64,000 nt of DNA from Glycomyces artemisiae (GTDB lineage: Bacteria > Actinomycetota > Actinomycetes > Mycobacteriales > Micromonosporaceae), in assembly GCF_003002955.1 (NCBI RefSeq), contig NZ_PVTJ01000007.1, positions 62,001-126,000 on the forward strand, written 5' to 3'. Under the pieces are notes generated by a model that saw nothing but the letters and a program-made list of their open reading frames with translations, ran no database searches and was not told the origin of the DNA. This document shows, piece after piece, positions 1 through 8,593 of the stretch; position 1 is the stretch's first letter; each line of letters starts with the position of its first letter. The position numbers were made by a program, and so were the translations under genes.

Positions 1-476
<476 letters not shown>

Positions 477-501
477 TTAAGAAAGCAGCCGGTGGATCGC
501 T

Positions 502-2742
502 TCATCCACGGGATTCCACACTAACACTTTCGCCGCTGTTTTCCTCATCGACCCACGAGGGTGCGTCGACGATCATGTCGGAGTACTCGCCGTCCTTGAC
601 GTGCGCGCGGGCGAGCACGCGGTGGCTCATGATGACCGCCAAGGGGACCATGACCGCGAGGGCCGAGCCGAGGCTCATGACGCCCTTGCCGAGGAGGAGC
701 CCGGCGATGCCCGATCCGACCACGGCCGCGGAGAACGCGGCGCGCAGCGGCGGGTACAGGCCCCAGGCGCGGCGCAGCCCGCCGCCGGGCCGCAGGAGCA
801 CCAGCCAGCAGTAGCCGCCGGCCATGACGGCGAGGAGGCTCATCGGGGAGGTGAAGACCGACACGACGTTCGAGCCGACCCCGGAGGCGATGACGCCGTT
901 GGTGTCGCCGAGGACGTCGCCGAGGAACGCGCCGAGCTCGCCGCGTTCGGCCGCGGGCCGCTGGTAGTCGATCCACGAGAGGCCGAACAGGACCGCGACG
1001 CCCGCCAGGCCCGACCACACGAACCGCTGGAACGTGACCCAGCCGCCGGTGGCGAGCGCGGCCGCAAGGCAGGTGCCCACGATGATCGCGACCGCGGCGG
1101 GCACGGAGTCGCCGAGGAACCCGGCGGAGACGACGAGGACGCCGAGGCTGCCGATGGCGGCCATGACGGGCGCCTGGTAGCGGCGCGGGAGCCGCCAGGC
1201 CGCGGCGGCGGCCAGGAGCCACAGGGAGGCGATGAACATGCCGGTGGCGACCGGGCCGAGCTCGTTCGACGCGGAGTCGGCGACGGTGTAGTCGCCCAGG
1301 AGCGTCCCGAGCGGGTCCTCGGTGTGGATGACCATCGCCATGACGGTGACGACGATCCCGAACGCGGACACGGTGACCATGAGGCTCGCGGGCCCGCGGC
1401 GGCCGGGGATGAGGATCGCGGCGAACGCGCACACGACGGCGATGCCGAGGGCCGTGAGCGGGCCGACGACACCGGGCCGGTCGGCCGACCACCACTCGAA
1501 GAAGTCGGCGAGGATCGCGGCCGCGGTGAACACCGCGCACACGAGCGCCGAGACGATGTTCAGGCGCATGAGCCACAGCGGCGGCGGCTTGACGCCGGGC
1601 TGCCCGGCACGGCGCAGCAGGTGCAGCAGCGGCCACGCCACGAACGTCAACGCGAGGAACAGGAACACCTGGAGCCACTGGGTGGCGGGCGCGGCGACCG
1701 CGGCCGCGATGAGCCGCACGTCGGTGTCGTCGAAGACCGCCTGGCGGTCGGCGTACGAGAGCGTGTCCTCGGCGGCCCCCGCGGCGGTCCCGGAGACCGA
1801 GTCCGGGAGCGGCGCGTCCAGGAGCGTCAGGATCGTCGCGGTGAGGTCGGTCAGGCGCAGGTAGCCGGGGCGCTCCGCCGGCAGGTCGAGGAGCGAGTGG
1901 CCGTCGGCGGACCCGAAGTTCGCGACGGTGGCGAGGAGCCGGTTGGGCTCCTCGGTCTGGCTGATGCCGGTGACGATGAGCGCGCTGTCGCCCGAGCGGG
2001 CCTCGTCGAGGGCGGCGACGGTCGCGTCGAGCTGGTCGAGCGCGGCGGCCCGCAGCTCCGCGTCGGAGGAGAGGACGCCGCCGTCGACGACGGTGAGCGG
2101 GCACTCGTTCAGGAGCGCGGCCAGGTCGCGGCCGGACGGGAGCGCGGAGGCGTACTCGCCGACGCGGCCGACCGAGTTCGCGGTGGCGTAGGCCCCGCCG
2201 GGGCCCACTCCCGTGGCGCAGGAGGTCCCGGCGGCGAGCATCCCGACCTCGGCGCCCTGGTCGAGGTCGCGGTTGAGGGCCACGAGGTCGGTCATGTCGC
2301 CGACCGTGGTGGCGCCGTCCTCGTCGCTGATCTGCTCGTCGGTCACGGGCCCGCAGTCGGCGGAGTCGCCGTAGTTCCCGGCGACGGCGGGCGCCCCTGC
2401 TGAGAGGGTGAGCCAGCCGTCGAGCGTGCACGTGAAGTTGCGGCCCGAGTCGGTGTTCAGCTCGGCCAGCGCGCCGTTCTCGGCGAGCGCGGCGAGGTTC
2501 GGGGTGGTCTCGGCGTCGATGTCGGTCCAGGACAGGCCGCCGACGCCGAGGACGATCACCGAGTCGACGGCGTCGGGGATGGCGTCCTCGCGCTCGTCGG
2601 GCAGGAGCTGGATGACCGCGAGCGCGGCGAGGAGCACGACGGCGATCCAGACGCCGAGGGGCCCGCGGTGCTCGGACAGGGAGCGGGCGAGGGACTTGCG
2701 GACCTTGCGGGCCCGCCGCCCGGCGTCCAGGTTGCGCACCAC
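502..2742 (-). CDS. Multi-pass membrane protein with alkaline-phosphatase-like N-terminal domain
   Basis: 746 residues. A basic N-terminus is followed by a membrane segment (about 29-47). Then comes an extracytoplasmic region of about 290 residues whose opening (VIVLGVGGLSWTDID...TTPNLAALAENGA) resembles the start of the alkaline phosphatase/sulfatase fold. The C-terminal half from about residue 350 has roughly eight or more hydrophobic segments. I cannot confirm a metal-binding site, so catalysis is unproven. It starts with GTG 3 nt after the stop of the glycosyltransferase gene, so it is almost certainly co-transcribed with murJ and that glycosyltransferase. This suggests a role in envelope polymer assembly or export. 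The specific substrate is unknown. Confidence 0.8.
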   Translation of the reverse strand: MVRNLDAGRRARKVRKSLARSLSEHRGPLGVWIAVVLLAALAVIQLLPDEREDAIPDAVDSVIVLGVGGLSWTDIDAETTPNLAALAENGALAELNTDSGRNFTCTLDGWLTLSAGAPAVAGNYGDSADCGPVTDEQISDEDGATTVGDMTDLVALNRDLDQGAEVGMLAAGTSCATGVGPGGAYATANSVGRVGEYASALPSGRDLAALLNECPLTVVDGGVLSSDAELRAAALDQLDATVAALDEARSGDSALIVTGISQTEEPNRLLATVANFGSADGHSLLDLPAERPGYLRLTDLTATILTLLDAPLPDSVSGTAAGAAEDTLSYADRQAVFDDTDVRLIAAAVAAPATQWLQVFLFLALTFVAWPLLHLLRRAGQPGVKPPPLWLMRLNIVSALVCAVFTAAAILADFFEWWSADRPGVVGPLTALGIAVVCAFAAILIPGRRGPASLMVTVSAFGIVVTVMAMVIHTEDPLGTLLGDYTVADSASNELGPVATGMFIASLWLLAAAAAWRLPRRYQAPVMAAIGSLGVLVVSAGFLGDSVPAAVAIIVGTCLAAALATGGWVTFQRFVWSGLAGVAVLFGLSWIDYQRPAAERGELGAFLGDVLGDTNGVIASGVGSNVVSVFTSPMSLLAVMAGGYCWLVLLRPGGGLRRAWGLYPPLRAAFSAAVVGSGIAGLLLGKGVMSLGSALAVMVPLAVIMSHRVLARAHVKDGEYSDMIVDAPSWVDEENSGESVSVESRG

Positions 2743-2745
2743 TGG

Positions 2746-3843
2746 CTATCTTCCGGTCAGTTCGAGGTAGAGCGCGTCGAGGGCGTCGAGCATCTGGGCC
2801 TCGTCGGGCCAGGTGGCGGCGCGCGCGAGGCTCGCTTCGCGGTAGCTGTCCAGCTTGTCCGGGTCGCCGAGGAGGCCGCGCACGGCCTGGTCGAGGGCGT
2901 CGACGTCGCCGACCTCGAAGTAGATTCCGGCGTCGCCGACGAGCTCGGGGATGCCGCCGGTGCGGGTGGTGACGAGCGGGACGCCGGCCTGGAGGGTCTC
3001 CTGGGCGAACAGCTGCCGGGCCTCCCACTGGCTGGTGACCAGGGAGAGGTCGGCGTCGGCGAGGAGGTCGCCGACGTCGGTGCGGTGGCCGAGGAGGCGC
3101 ACGTCGGCGCCCGAAGCGTCGATGAGGCCTTGGAGGCGGTCGCGCTCGGGGCCGTCCCCGGCGATGACGACGACGGGGGCCGGGTCCAGGGCCTTCCAGC
3201 GGGTGGCGGCGGCGATGAGGGTGTCGTAGTCCTTCTGCGGGTGCAGGCGGCCCACGGATAGGAGCATGGGGCGGTCGCCGATGCCGAGTTCGGCGCGGAC
3301 AGCGCCGGGCTCGCCGCTGGCGTTCTTCGGCGGGGCGGCGACGGGTGCGAGGCGGGCGTCCTTGGCGCCCAGGGCGACCAGGTGCTCGTGGAGGTCGGAG
3401 GAGGCGGCGAGGGCGACGTCGACGCCGCGCGCGAGGCGCCCCTCGATCGCGTCGGAGACGCGGCGCTTGACTCCGGAGGTGATGAGCTGGTTGTGCCAGG
3501 TGGTGACGAGCGCGGCGCCCGCGGGGCGGGCGGCGAGCGCGGTGATCCCGGCGGTGAGGCCGTGGGCGTGGACGACGTCGACGCCGCGTCCGGTGATGCC
3601 GCGCAGCGCGTTCCGGGCCGACCACCAGGCGAGCGGCAGCTCCGGGGAGGGCTTCGCGGTGATGGGCGCGGGCGCGAAGCGGGCGCCTCGCGCGCGGAAG
3701 CCGAAGCGCTCCTCGGTCTCGGGCGGGCCGACCACCAGGACGGCGTCGCCGCGCTCCACGAATCCCTCGGCGACCGAGGCGACGTGGGTGCCGATGCCGC
3801 CGGTCGAGGGGCCGAGCACCAAGGCGATACGGCGGTGGCTCAC
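2746..3843 (-). CDS. GT4-family glycosyltransferase
   Basis: 365 residues from a GTG at 3843 that overlaps the murJ stop by 4 nt (GTGA). The GT-B fold is evident. The N-terminal domain opens with LVLGPSTGGIGTHVAS (acceptor-side Gly-rich loop) and contains VVHAHGLTAG. The C-terminal domain has LSVGRLHPQKDYDTLI, the interdomain signature of GT4 enzymes, then a donor-binding stretch with QETLQAGVPLVTTRTGGIPEL. It should transfer a sugar from an activated donor to a lipid or polysaccharide acceptor on the inner face of the membrane. Its coupling to murJ and a WecA-like gene suggests a lipid-linked envelope glycan; donor and acceptor cannot be read from sequence. Confidence 0.85.
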   Translation of the reverse strand: MSHRRIALVLGPSTGGIGTHVASVAEGFVERGDAVLVVGPPETEERFGFRARGARFAPAPITAKPSPELPLAWWSARNALRGITGRGVDVVHAHGLTAGITALAARPAGAALVTTWHNQLITSGVKRRVSDAIEGRLARGVDVALAASSDLHEHLVALGAKDARLAPVAAPPKNASGEPGAVRAELGIGDRPMLLSVGRLHPQKDYDTLIAAATRWKALDPAPVVVIAGDGPERDRLQGLIDASGADVRLLGHRTDVGDLLADADLSLVTSQWEARQLFAQETLQAGVPLVTTRTGGIPELVGDAGIYFEVGDVDALDQAVRGLLGDPDKLDSYREASLARAATWPDEAQMLDALDALYLELTGR

Positions 3844-5495
3844 TGGTCTGCTCCGTCTTCGTCGGGTTGCTGTGCTTCGTCTTCCGCTGACGACCGTATT
3901 CTGCCAGCGCGCCGCAGGACCGGGCGCACGACACCGGATCCGCCGATGAGCGCCCCGAGGCCGAGGTAGACCACGGCGGTGGCGGCGCCGACGACGACGC
4001 CCTGGAAGAGCGCGGTGTAGATCGTGTTCGCGTGACCCCACAGCGCGATGAGCTCGCGCGCGGCGAGCACCGCGGCGACCGCGGCGACGACCGTGGCGAG
4101 CGCGGCCCTCGGGATGCCCGCGAGGCTCGCGGCGCCGGTGTGGCGGGCGATGGCGGCGGTGAGGGCGAGGCCGATGACGGTCATGCCGATCGACCAGGCG
4201 ATGGCGAGCGCCAGCGTGCGGTCTGCGAGGGGCATGGCCTGGGAGAGGACGATGGCGGCGACGGCCCCGGCGGCCCAGCCGATCGAGGTGGCCCCGGCGG
4301 CGTACTTGTTGCGGCCCACGGCGTACAGGCCGCGGGAGTAGATCGCGAACATGGAGTAGCCGAAGAGGCCGAAGGCGAGGCCGGTCAGGGTGGCCTGGAG
4401 CTGCGTCCGGGTGCTCGCGTCTCCGTCGGAGGAGACGGAGGCGAGGACGGTGCTGATGGGTTCGGCGAGGCCGGCGAGGGCGGCGACGCCGAGGCCGGAG
4501 AGGAGCAGGACGGCGCGGCCGGTGTTGGAGAGGCGCCGGTGGTAGCGCTCGTGCTCGCCGAGGGAGTACGCCTCCGCGAGGACGGGGTAGGCGGCGGTGG
4601 CGATGGGGACCGCCAGCACGGCCCAGGGCAGCAGGAAGAACGTCTGGGAGACGGTGAAGATCGCGGCGGGGCCGTCCCCGGCCTCGTTGGCGAGGGCCAG
4701 GAGCAGGGCCTGGCAGAGCTGCTGCGCGCCGACGGTGATCGCTCCCGCGATGGCGAGCGACTTGAGCCCGGAGGCGACGTGGGACTCCATCCGCCAGGCC
4801 GGGCGGATCCTGATGCGCAGGCCGCGGAGCGGGAAGATCAGGCAGCCCGCGAGGACGGCGACGCCCGCGGTGGTGCCGAGGCCGAGGAGGAGGATCTCGC
4901 CTTGGCTGATCGTCGCGGCGTTGTCGCCGCGGCCGGAGATGACGCCGTAGACGACGTAGACCCCGGCCATGACGACGCTCGACAGGAGCGGGGCGACCGC
5001 GGGCCAGGCGAAGCGGCGGTGGGACTGGAGGATGCCGGTGAGGACGACCGCGACGCCGTAGAGCGGCAGCTGCGGGGCGAAGAGGACGAGGAGTTCGACG
5101 CCGACGTCGACGGTCGCCTGCGTGACCTCCTCGCCGGGCATGAGCAGGACGATGATCGGGCGCGCGAACAGCGCCACGAGGACGCCGGCCGGGACGAGGA
5201 TCGTCAGGGCCCAGGTGAGCAGCGCAGAGGCGATGCGGCTGACCTGCTCGGGCTCGTGCCTGGCGAGGGGGGCGGCCAGGAGGGGAATGACGAGCGCCGC
5301 GAGCGCACCGCCCGCGACGAGTTCGAAGATGATGTTGGGGATGGAGTTCGCGGTCTGGTAGGCGGTACCGAGGCTGACCAGGCCGATCGCCCAGGTGAAC
5401 ACCATCGTGCGGCCGAATCCGGCCAGGCGGGAGGCGACGGTGATCGCACCGATGACCGAGGCGGCACGACCGACTTCGCGTCGGGTCTCGGTCAA
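3840..5495 (-). CDS. murJ: Lipid II flippase MurJ (MviN family)
   Basis: 551 residues, almost wholly hydrophobic with about 14 membrane segments, the usual size of the MOP-superfamily flippase MurJ. Family landmarks include the N-terminal GRTMVFTWAIG...AYQTANSIPNIIFELVAGGALAALVIPLL stretch and later basic loops. MurJ moves lipid II across the cytoplasmic membrane for peptidoglycan synthesis. It lacks the C-terminal pseudokinase and extracellular domains found on mycobacterial MviN. The start is TTG at 5495, overlapping the upstream stop by 4 nt (TTGA), so translation is probably coupled. It may be a second MurJ dedicated to septation, given the adjacent steA/steB, but that is inference. Confidence 0.9.
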   Translation of the reverse strand: MTETRREVGRAASVIGAITVASRLAGFGRTMVFTWAIGLVSLGTAYQTANSIPNIIFELVAGGALAALVIPLLAAPLARHEPEQVSRIASALLTWALTILVPAGVLVALFARPIIVLLMPGEEVTQATVDVGVELLVLFAPQLPLYGVAVVLTGILQSHRRFAWPAVAPLLSSVVMAGVYVVYGVISGRGDNAATISQGEILLLGLGTTAGVAVLAGCLIFPLRGLRIRIRPAWRMESHVASGLKSLAIAGAITVGAQQLCQALLLALANEAGDGPAAIFTVSQTFFLLPWAVLAVPIATAAYPVLAEAYSLGEHERYHRRLSNTGRAVLLLSGLGVAALAGLAEPISTVLASVSSDGDASTRTQLQATLTGLAFGLFGYSMFAIYSRGLYAVGRNKYAAGATSIGWAAGAVAAIVLSQAMPLADRTLALAIAWSIGMTVIGLALTAAIARHTGAASLAGIPRAALATVVAAVAAVLAARELIALWGHANTIYTALFQGVVVGAATAVVYLGLGALIGGSGVVRPVLRRAGRIRSSAEDEAQQPDEDGADQ

Positions 5496-6388
5496 GACTT
5501 CGTCCGACCCAGCTCGTCCAGCTCGCGCAGTACGGGCGTCTCGGCGATGACCTTCGTGAACGAGACCTTCTCGGAGGCGGCGATGAGGGCGGCGACCCCG
5601 GCGAGGGCGACGTGGCGGCCGACCATGCCGGTGCGGGCGACGTAGGCGAGGCCCAGGAGCGCGCCGAGGGCGTTGGCGCCGCCGTCGCCGAGCATGGTCT
5701 TGCCTTCGAGGTCCTCGGACATCGCGGCGCCGGCCGCGGCCGAGACGGCGAGCGCGGTGTTGGCGCCGCCCGCGGCGGTCGCGCGGCGGGACTTGGCCCC
5801 CGGGGGGCGCGAGAGCGGGGCGGAGGCGAGGGTGACGACCTTGAGGGCGCGGCCGGGGCGCAGGTCGAACAGGTTGATGACGTTGGCGGCCCCGGCGATG
5901 ACGCCGCCGCCGACGCCGACGTTCCAGATGCGGCGCAGGCGGGAGCGGCGGTCGTCGGTGAGCTCGCCGTTCTCAAGGTCGATGAGCGCGGCGGCGGCGA
6001 GCCCGGCGCCGGAGATGCCGAGGATCTTGACGAGCCCGGCGGAGACGCGGCCCTTGAGGAGGGCGCCGACGTGGCCCTTGAAGCCCTTCGCCTTCTCCCC
6101 CTTGGAGTCGGCGATGTCGTCGTAGAGGCCGACGGCGCCCGCGGTGACGCCCGCGGTGGCGGCGGCCGCGGCGTAGGCCGGGGAGTTCGCGCCCAGGACC
6201 GCGCCCGCGGTGGCGCCGATCGTGATGCCGGGGCCTTCGGCCAGGCTCACGATGTCGCCCTTGTGGTTGATCCGTTCCAGGTCGGCGGCCCACTTCGAGC
6301 GGCGGATGGCGCCGATCGCGGCGATCGTGCCGCCTGCCGCGACCCCTCCGAGGAACGCCCTACCGACGGTTCGCGTCAACTGGCTCAT
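5492..6388 (-). CDS. WecA/MraY-like phosphoglycosyl transferase, divergent
   Basis: 298 residues, hydrophobic, shorter than typical WecA or MraY (about 320-360). Three polyprenyl-phosphate transferase motifs are recognisable in order: GLYDDIADSKG (the DDxxD region), NVINLFDLRPGRALK (the NxxNxxDG-like loop) and MLGDGGANALGALLG (the GDxGS motif). The family attaches a sugar-1-phosphate to undecaprenyl phosphate at the inner face of the membrane. Here the motifs are loosened (DLRPG rather than DGxDG, GDGGA rather than GDSGS), so substrate and even activity are uncertain. ATG at 6388; 10 nt after steB and overlapping murJ, so it is part of one operon. Confidence 0.7.
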   Translation of the reverse strand: MSQLTRTVGRAFLGGVAAGGTIAAIGAIRRSKWAADLERINHKGDIVSLAEGPGITIGATAGAVLGANSPAYAAAAATAGVTAGAVGLYDDIADSKGEKAKGFKGHVGALLKGRVSAGLVKILGISGAGLAAAALIDLENGELTDDRRSRLRRIWNVGVGGGVIAGAANVINLFDLRPGRALKVVTLASAPLSRPPGAKSRRATAAGGANTALAVSAAAGAAMSEDLEGKTMLGDGGANALGALLGLAYVARTGMVGRHVALAGVAALIAASEKVSFTKVIAETPVLRELDELGRTKS

Positions 6389-6398
6389 GGGCGCGATA

Positions 6399-7328
6399 CT
6401 AGGCCGCGTCGGGAAGCAGGGCCGAAGCGCCCTCCCCGATGCCGAGGTGGTCCACGGTGCCCGCGTTGACGAATTCGGCGAGCGCGGCGACCGTGGCGAT
6501 CTGCCCCTGCGTGAAGGCGACGTTGTCGACCGTGGCGACGGTCTCGGCGCTGTCGGTGCGCAGCACGTTGATCGGGTTGCCGTCGCCGGTGGAGGTCATG
6601 GCGCCGTAGAGGGTGGGGCCGTCGGCGGCGTACTCGTTGGTGATCGTGACCATGCCGGTGTTGCGCTGGTCGGCGTCGGAGTCGGTGGCCCCGGCGCCGG
6701 CGAGGACGATGACGCCGTCGGCGAGGCCGGTCGGGGTGGTCTCGACGGTGAGCATCGACATGTCGGTCAGGGCGGTGGTGACCTTGGTGATGTCGCCGGG
6801 GGTGATCTCGACGGCGGTCCCGGCGGCCTTGCCGGTGGTCACGGCGGCGAGGACGTAGCTCATGGCCTGGACGCCGTCGTAGGTGACGGGGGTCTGGACC
6901 GTGGCGGGGGTGGTCGTGTCGACGAGGTCGACGAGCTGGTCGGCGTTGTTCGGGTCGAAGAAGTCGTCGAGCACGGAGAGGCGGCCCGAGACCGTGGCGC
7001 CCGCGTAGCCGAGCATCTCGACCGTGCCGTCGACGGCGGCGGTGTCGGCGCCGGGCAGGGCCACGACGAGGATGTTCTTCCCGGTGAGCTTCCCGGCGAG
7101 GTAGGCGGGGGCGATCTCGGCGGCGAACTCCTGCTCCTCGCCGAGCTGGTCCTCCAGCTCCTGGACCTGGGCGCGCAGCTGCTCGTTGGAGTCGCGCAGG
7201 CCCTGGCTGGTGGTCTCCAGCGCCTCCATGGCGGGGCCGTTGAGGGCGGCGGTGCCGAGGATGAGGCCGACGGTGAGGGCGAGGAACACCGCGGTGAGGC
7301 TCACCAGGTGGTACCGGAAGTTGATCAC
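6399..7328 (-). CDS. steB: SteB/MctB-like septation membrane protein
   Basis: 309 residues. One N-terminal membrane segment follows the family start (INFRYHLVSLTAVFLALTVGLILG). A coiled coil (about 32-72, ELEDQLGEEQ region) comes next, then a long extracytoplasmic domain. This matches the family annotated as copper transporter MctB (Rv1698 in M. tuberculosis) and described as SteB, partner of SteA in the sporulation septum of actinomycetes. The start is GTG at 7328, overlapping the steA TGA in a GTGA arrangement; longer frames upstream read back through steA and are unlikely. Adjacency to steA supports the septation role over copper transport. Confidence 0.85.
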   Translation of the reverse strand: MINFRYHLVSLTAVFLALTVGLILGTAALNGPAMEALETTSQGLRDSNEQLRAQVQELEDQLGEEQEFAAEIAPAYLAGKLTGKNILVVALPGADTAAVDGTVEMLGYAGATVSGRLSVLDDFFDPNNADQLVDLVDTTTPATVQTPVTYDGVQAMSYVLAAVTTGKAAGTAVEITPGDITKVTTALTDMSMLTVETTPTGLADGVIVLAGAGATDSDADQRNTGMVTITNEYAADGPTLYGAMTSTGDGNPINVLRTDSAETVATVDNVAFTQGQIATVAALAEFVNAGTVDHLGIGEGASALLPDAA

Positions 7329-8521
7329 GAGAACAGCCTTTGGATCTGGAAGAGCAGCCCGTCCCACCAGTCGGCGATGACGTCCACGAAGGAGCGGCCG
7401 ACGGTGGAGATGGCGACGGCGGTGGCCATGGCGGCGAGGCCGGAGACGATGAGCAGCAGGAGCGCGGACACCGACATGTCCTGGCGGTACAGGCGCGAGA
7501 CGCCCTTGGCGTCGACGAGCTTGCCGCCCACGCGCAGGCGCGTGAGGAACGTCGAGGCCATGCCGCCGCGGCCCTTGTCGAGGAACTCGACCATGGTGAC
7601 GTGGGTGCCGACGGCGCAGATGAGCTCCGCGCCCTTCTCGTCGGCCATGAGCATCGCGATGTCCTCGGAGGTGGCGGCCGCCGGGAACGGGATCGCGGGG
7701 ACGCCGAGCTTGTCCATGCGCTCCATGCCGGGCGCGCGGCCGTCGGCGTAGGCGTGGACGACGATCTCGGCGCCGCAGCGCAGGGCGTCGTCGGAGACGG
7801 AGTCCATGTCGCCGACGATCATGTCGGGCGTGTACCCGGCTTCGAGGAGCGCGTCCGCGCCGCCGTCGACGCCGACGAGCACGGGCTTGAACTCGCGGAT
7901 GTACGGCCGGAGGACGTCGATGTCCTCCTTGTAGTTGTAGCCGCGGATGACGATGAGCGCGTGGCGGCCGTTGAAGGAGGTCTTCACCTCGGGGACGCCG
8001 ACGCCGTCGAGGAGGAGGTCCCGCTCGCGCTTGAGGTACTCCATGGTGTTGGCGGCGAACGCCTCCAACTGGATCGACAGGCCCTCTTTCGCGGCCTCCA
8101 TGTCGGCGGCCACGGTGTCGGCGGTCTGCACGGCGCCCTCGGCGACCAGTTCGGTGCCGAGGTAGACCTTGCCGTCCTCGACGGCGACGGTCTTGCCTTC
8201 GCGGACCTTGTCGAAGATCTCGTCGCCGACGCCGTCGATGAGGACGATCCCGGCTTTGACGAGGACCTCGGGGCCGAGGTTCGGGTAGCGGCCGGAGATC
8301 GACTTGGCGGCGTTGACGACCACGGCCACGTCGGTCCCGACGAGGGTGTCGGCCGCGACCCGGTCGAGGTCGACGTGGTCGATCACCGCGATGTCGCCGG
8401 GTTCGAGGCGACCGCAGAGCCGCTTCGTGCGGCGGTCGAGGCGGGCGGTGCCGACGAGCCGGCCCTCGGAGGGCTCGCCCTCCTGGTTCCGCCCGGGCAA
8501 ACGCAAGCTAGGTACACGCAT
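7325..8521 (-). CDS. steA: Cytokinetic ring protein SteA
   Basis: 398 residues. The central region contains VGVDGGADALLEAGYTPDMIVGDMDSV, the thiamin-pyrophosphokinase-like fold typical of SteA (ortholog of Rv1697). One membrane segment near residues 350-372 (SALLLLIVSGLAAMATAVAI) leaves a short C-terminal tail outside. In actinomycetes SteA localises to the division septum with SteB. ATG start at 8521. The stop overlaps the steB GTG, so the pair is translationally coupled. The recN stop is 72 nt upstream and a separate promoter there cannot be excluded. Confidence 0.9.
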   Translation of the reverse strand: MRVPSLRLPGRNQEGEPSEGRLVGTARLDRRTKRLCGRLEPGDIAVIDHVDLDRVAADTLVGTDVAVVVNAAKSISGRYPNLGPEVLVKAGIVLIDGVGDEIFDKVREGKTVAVEDGKVYLGTELVAEGAVQTADTVAADMEAAKEGLSIQLEAFAANTMEYLKRERDLLLDGVGVPEVKTSFNGRHALIVIRGYNYKEDIDVLRPYIREFKPVLVGVDGGADALLEAGYTPDMIVGDMDSVSDDALRCGAEIVVHAYADGRAPGMERMDKLGVPAIPFPAAATSEDIAMLMADEKGAELICAVGTHVTMVEFLDKGRGGMASTFLTRLRVGGKLVDAKGVSRLYRQDMSVSALLLLIVSGLAAMATAVAISTVGRSFVDVIADWWDGLLFQIQRLFS

Positions 8522-8593
8522 CGTGCATCATCATGCCATCCTGCGGCCACGCCTCATGCTGCGGCGCGCCGCTCGACGGCGGTAAGGACCGTT

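Noticed and set aside
545..3934. 1129-residue Arg/Pro-rich minus-strand frame
   Set aside because: Shadow of the glycosyltransferase and membrane-protein genes in another frame; typical of high-GC DNA.
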